DNA of 25,131 nt from positions 1 through 25,131 of the forward strand of contig JBDTVG010000063.1 of NCBI GenBank assembly GCA_040007395.1, given 5' to 3'. Of the stretch, positions 22,801 to 25,131 are shown in pieces. The notes under the pieces were generated by a model, which was given only the letters and a program-made list of their open reading frames with translations, was not told where the DNA came from and made no database searches. Position 1 is the first letter of the stretch, and each line of letters opens with the position of its first letter. The translations under genes were made by a program, and so were the position numbers. Origin of the DNA: DATGFK01 sp040007395. Lineage in GTDB: Bacteria > Chloroflexota > Anaerolineae > Aggregatilineales > UBA2796.

Positions 22801-24159
22801 ATGGAGATGACAGTCGCAGTTCCACCGCCACTAGCGATTGGGCTTCCAATCCTCGGCAACACCATCGATATGGCAAAAGATATTATTGGTCTGTGTGTAC
22901 AACAGTACAAGCTGCATGGCCCGATCTTCCGTATACGCGCCCTCAATCAAGAGATGGTGGTTTTGGCTGGGCCAGAAGCCAACATTTTTATCACGCAACA
23001 AGGGGTCGATAAGTTCCGATCCTACGAAGCATGGACGGCTTTTGGGCAAGAATTGGGTGCGGATCTGTATATCCAAAATGCAGATGGCGAAATGCACACT
23101 CAACTACGTAAGATCATGAAACGGGCGTACTCGGCAGGCACAATGCTCTCCAATCTGCCACAACTGATCAATATTGCTCAAACTGCAATTGACCGTTTGC
23201 CCGCCGGAACCGAGATCTCCGCTGTACAACTATTTCGCCAAATTGTCACGGAGCAACTAGGACAAACACTGGCAGATCGCGCGGTAGGCGCTGATCTGGA
23301 AACCATGATTAAGTTTATCAGGATGAGCTTAAATGTACATGTCCTTAAGACAACTCCTGCACTGATGCTCCGTTTGCCAGAACATCAGCGGGCAAAGCAG
23401 CGGGTAATGCAGCTAGGCCGCGAGATTATCGAACACCATAAAACCACAACCCGCGATCAACCCGATTTGGTGGATGATATTCTTGCTGCTAAAGAAAAAT
23501 ATCCAGAACTGTTTGGCACCGAAGGTCAGCTATTAGAAAGTGCGCTTGGTCCCTTTGTCGCAGGGCTGGATACCGTCTCGAACGAATGCGCGTTTATGCT
23601 CTATTCCGCCCTAAATCATCCAGAAGTGATGCAGCAGTGTGTGGAAGAAGCCGATCATCTTTTTGCAAACGGCATTCCAGAAGCCGATCAGTTGCGTTCG
23701 CTGGATGTGCTGCATCACACTATGATGGAAACATTGCGGATGTACTCGATTGCCCCCGGACTGCCACGCAATGCGGCGAAGTCCTTTGAGTTTGGCGGCT
23801 ATCAGGTCAAGGAAGGTCAAACGCTGTTCCTTGCTACTACCGTTTCTCACTTTTTACCTGAACTGTTCGCAGACCCCTACAAATTTGATATTACACGCTA
23901 CAGCGAACCACGCCTTGAACACAAGAAGCGGGGTGCGTTTTCGCCATTTGGCGTTGGCACGCATATCTGTTTGGGGGCAGGTGCGGCTGAAATCCAGATG
24001 ATGCTGGTTATCGCGGTGGTATTGCACACCCTACGGATTGAGTCGCTCATGCCGGGGCAAAAATTGAAGATCATCAACGATCCCACGCCAACATTGGGGG
24101 CAAAATTCCGAGTTCGGATTGCTGAACATCGTCACCGACTCGAAATCGATCCAGCATAA
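22801..24159 (+). CDS. Cytochrome P450
   Basis: From ATG 22801 the protein has 452 residues; AAGGAA lies 8 bases upstream, and the in-frame GTG at 22756 is less likely. The core motifs are complete: I-helix AGLDT at 254-258, the K-helix ETLR at 310-313, a YSEPRLEH segment in the position of the PERF motif, and the haem loop FSPFGVGTHICLG with the ligand cysteine C390. There is no N-terminal membrane anchor, so it is probably a soluble monooxygenase of the bacterial type resembling CYP51/CYP120-like sequences. The substrate is unknown, and no ferredoxin or ferredoxin reductase is encoded in the window. It stands alone between a divergent methyltransferase and a convergent Hpt gene. Confidence 0.93.
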   Translation: MEMTVAVPPPLAIGLPILGNTIDMAKDIIGLCVQQYKLHGPIFRIRALNQEMVVLAGPEANIFITQQGVDKFRSYEAWTAFGQELGADLYIQNADGEMHTQLRKIMKRAYSAGTMLSNLPQLINIAQTAIDRLPAGTEISAVQLFRQIVTEQLGQTLADRAVGADLETMIKFIRMSLNVHVLKTTPALMLRLPEHQRAKQRVMQLGREIIEHHKTTTRDQPDLVDDILAAKEKYPELFGTEGQLLESALGPFVAGLDTVSNECAFMLYSALNHPEVMQQCVEEADHLFANGIPEADQLRSLDVLHHTMMETLRMYSIAPGLPRNAAKSFEFGGYQVKEGQTLFLATTVSHFLPELFADPYKFDITRYSEPRLEHKKRGAFSPFGVGTHICLGAGAAEIQMMLVIAVVLHTLRIESLMPGQKLKIINDPTPTLGAKFRVRIAEHRHRLEIDPA

Positions 24160-24198
24160 GCGCTAGATCATCCAGATCATTATGAGGCACATGCTCGA

Positions 24199-24224
24199 CA
24201 GCTAATTTATCCGCCGATTGGCTG
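24199..24224. terminator. Weak hairpin after the P450 gene
   Basis: CAGCTAAT (24199-24206) and ATTGGCTG (24217-24224) pair with one G-T wobble around a 10-base loop. It lies 40 bases past the P450 stop between convergent genes. There is no T run. Confidence 0.25.
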
Positions 24225-24278
24225 TTGAACGTGTGCTATCACTGGACTGATGAAGCTTGCTGTACCGATAGATTCAGA

Positions 24279-24650
24279 TCACTTTGAACCATGAATGTTA
24301 TAGTTTTGCTCAATTTCGAAGCGTAACGCTGCCTTCACTTCGGAATACTCGCGTTTTACCTTGTTAATTAATTCGAGTACCGCGGTCAGATTGCCCGATT
24401 TAGCCATGAGTTCAAGCTCCCCGCATAGCACGGAAAAGGCGAGCGCACCAACTGCGCCTCCCTGACCTTTTAGTGTATGAGCTGTGCGTTCCAAGAGTAC
24501 GCTATTCTGTTGCTGAAAAGCATCGTCCAACTGCCCTACAAGCGACGCAGAATTACTAATATACTCAACCATTATTTCGTTGAATATGTCTGGATCATAC
24601 CCTGCTGCATATTCGTTTATCTCCCGGATTGCTTCAGGATCGAGCTTCAT
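24279..24650 (-). CDS. Stand-alone Hpt (histidine phosphotransfer) domain protein
   Basis: A protein of 123 residues (124 if the preceding ATG is used; AGGAG lies 6 bases before ATG 24650 and only 3 before ATG 24653). It is a single four-helix Hpt domain: YDPDIFNEIMVEYISNSASL leads into the phospho-acceptor motif RTAHTLKGQGGAVGA, with the histidine at about residue 57. Hpt proteins move phosphate between the receiver of a hybrid kinase and a response regulator. The gene lies 39 bases downstream of the receiver-bearing gene, its likely phosphodonor, and is probably in the same operon. Confidence 0.9.
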   Translation of the reverse strand: MKLDPEAIREINEYAAGYDPDIFNEIMVEYISNSASLVGQLDDAFQQQNSVLLERTAHTLKGQGGAVGALAFSVLCGELELMAKSGNLTAVLELINKVKREYSEVKAALRFEIEQNYNIHGSK

Positions 24651-24692
24651 CATATACTCCTAACTTACTGCTGTTGTTTCGACGATGGCTGT

Positions 24693-25131
24693 TTAAAATC
24701 TAGGGCGTGGCGGCACTAACCACTTGTCAAGCATACGATTGAGATTTTCATGCTTGATAGGTTTGGAAAGGTAATCATCCATGCCTGCTTGAATGCAGAG
24801 GTCACGATCCCCTTCCATCGCATTTGCGGTCATGGCGACAATGGTAAGATGGGAATTAGTGTTTTTTTCTTGCTCACGGATGGCATGGGTTGTCTCAAAA
24901 CCATCCATCTCTGGCATTTGACAGTCCATCAATACCAAATCGTAGGCATCTTTGGCGTTTCTAATGGCTTCGATTGCTTCTAGACCATTCTCGGCGGTAT
25001 CGGCAGAGTAACCCAGTCGGCGAAGTTGCAAGATCGCAACTTTTGTGTTCACTGCGTTATCCTCGACCAGCAGAATACGAGCACTGGATTGAGGTGTTGA
25101 AACAGCGGCAACCTGCGTGGTACGTGGCTTT
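24693..25131 (-). CDS. C-terminal receiver domain of a probable hybrid histidine kinase, 5' part outside window
   Basis: The frame is open to the window edge and 145 residues are visible. A low-complexity linker (KPRTTQVAAVSTPQSSAR) leads into a complete receiver domain beginning ILLVEDNAVNTKVA. The phospho-acceptor aspartate is in LVLMDCQMPEMDGFE, the switch threonine in TIVAMTANAM, and the lysine in YLSKPI. The VEDNAVN, CQMPEMDG and MTANAM wording is typical of receivers attached to hybrid kinases. The linker shows that the protein continues upstream; an internal GTG at 25052 would cut off the first receiver strand and is not a real start. With the Hpt gene downstream it likely forms a multistep phosphorelay. 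Confidence 0.88.
   Translation of the reverse strand, partial: KPRTTQVAAVSTPQSSARILLVEDNAVNTKVAILQLRRLGYSADTAENGLEAIEAIRNAKDAYDLVLMDCQMPEMDGFETTHAIREQEKNTNSHLTIVAMTANAMEGDRDLCIQAGMDDYLSKPIKHENLNRMLDKWLVPPRPRF

Noticed and set aside
24160..24278. Small gene between the P450 and Hpt genes
   Set aside because: No frame with a start and ribosome binding site; only a weak hairpin.
1..25131. CRISPR array, tRNA, rRNA, phage or integrase genes
   Set aside because: I saw no regularly spaced repeats, no tRNA-like cloverleaf with conserved T-loop in the gaps, and no phage or integrase-like reading frames.

Overview
The window is a bacterial chromosome segment of roughly even base composition. Gene content is most like a Chloroflexota (Herpetosiphon-like) genome: KdpD-type kinases without a pump, a heterodimeric ABC exporter, a cytoplasmic GH42 galactosidase, an IS982-type remnant and REP-like CCTCACCCTAAC hairpins. 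No rRNA or tRNA is present and the assignment to phylum is inference.

Left part (1-7000). A MocR/GntR regulator, cut by the window edge, is divergent from a two-gene unit encoding a pyridoxamine-oxidase-fold flavin protein and an OsmC-type thiol protein. Tandem direct repeats and a good sigma70 promoter lie between them. Convergent to this unit is a three-gene signalling operon (minus strand): a KdpD-like kinase lacking the KdpD input domain, a KdpE response regulator, and a full-length KdpD. No kdpFABC genes are in view.

Middle (7000-14500). A decayed IS982-family element with recognisable ends separates the kinase operon from a complete ABC importer of the oligopeptide/dipeptide class, transcribed on the minus strand in the order binding protein, permease B, permease C, ATPase D, ATPase F. 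The C permease carries about 110 extra residues in its first extracellular loop that read like one lobe of an amino-acid-type periplasmic binding protein. A REP-like hairpin separates the binding-protein gene from the rest. Upstream lies a short fragment of a heparinase II/III-family lyase.

Right part (14500-25131). A plus-strand operon encodes a heterodimeric ABC exporter with one degenerate ATP site; a 57-residue two-helix membrane protein is encoded between the two subunits, and a LexA-type palindrome lies ahead of the operon. Convergent to it are a GH42 beta-galactosidase, an exported L,D-transpeptidase and a SAM methyltransferase (minus strand), with several palindromes in the space before the galactosidase. 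A cytochrome P450 is divergent from the methyltransferase. The window ends with an Hpt protein and the C-terminal receiver of what is probably a hybrid histidine kinase.

The best candidates for something undescribed are the permease with an inserted binding-protein-like lobe (10557-10886) and the exporter/microprotein operon with its LexA-like site (14542-18415).
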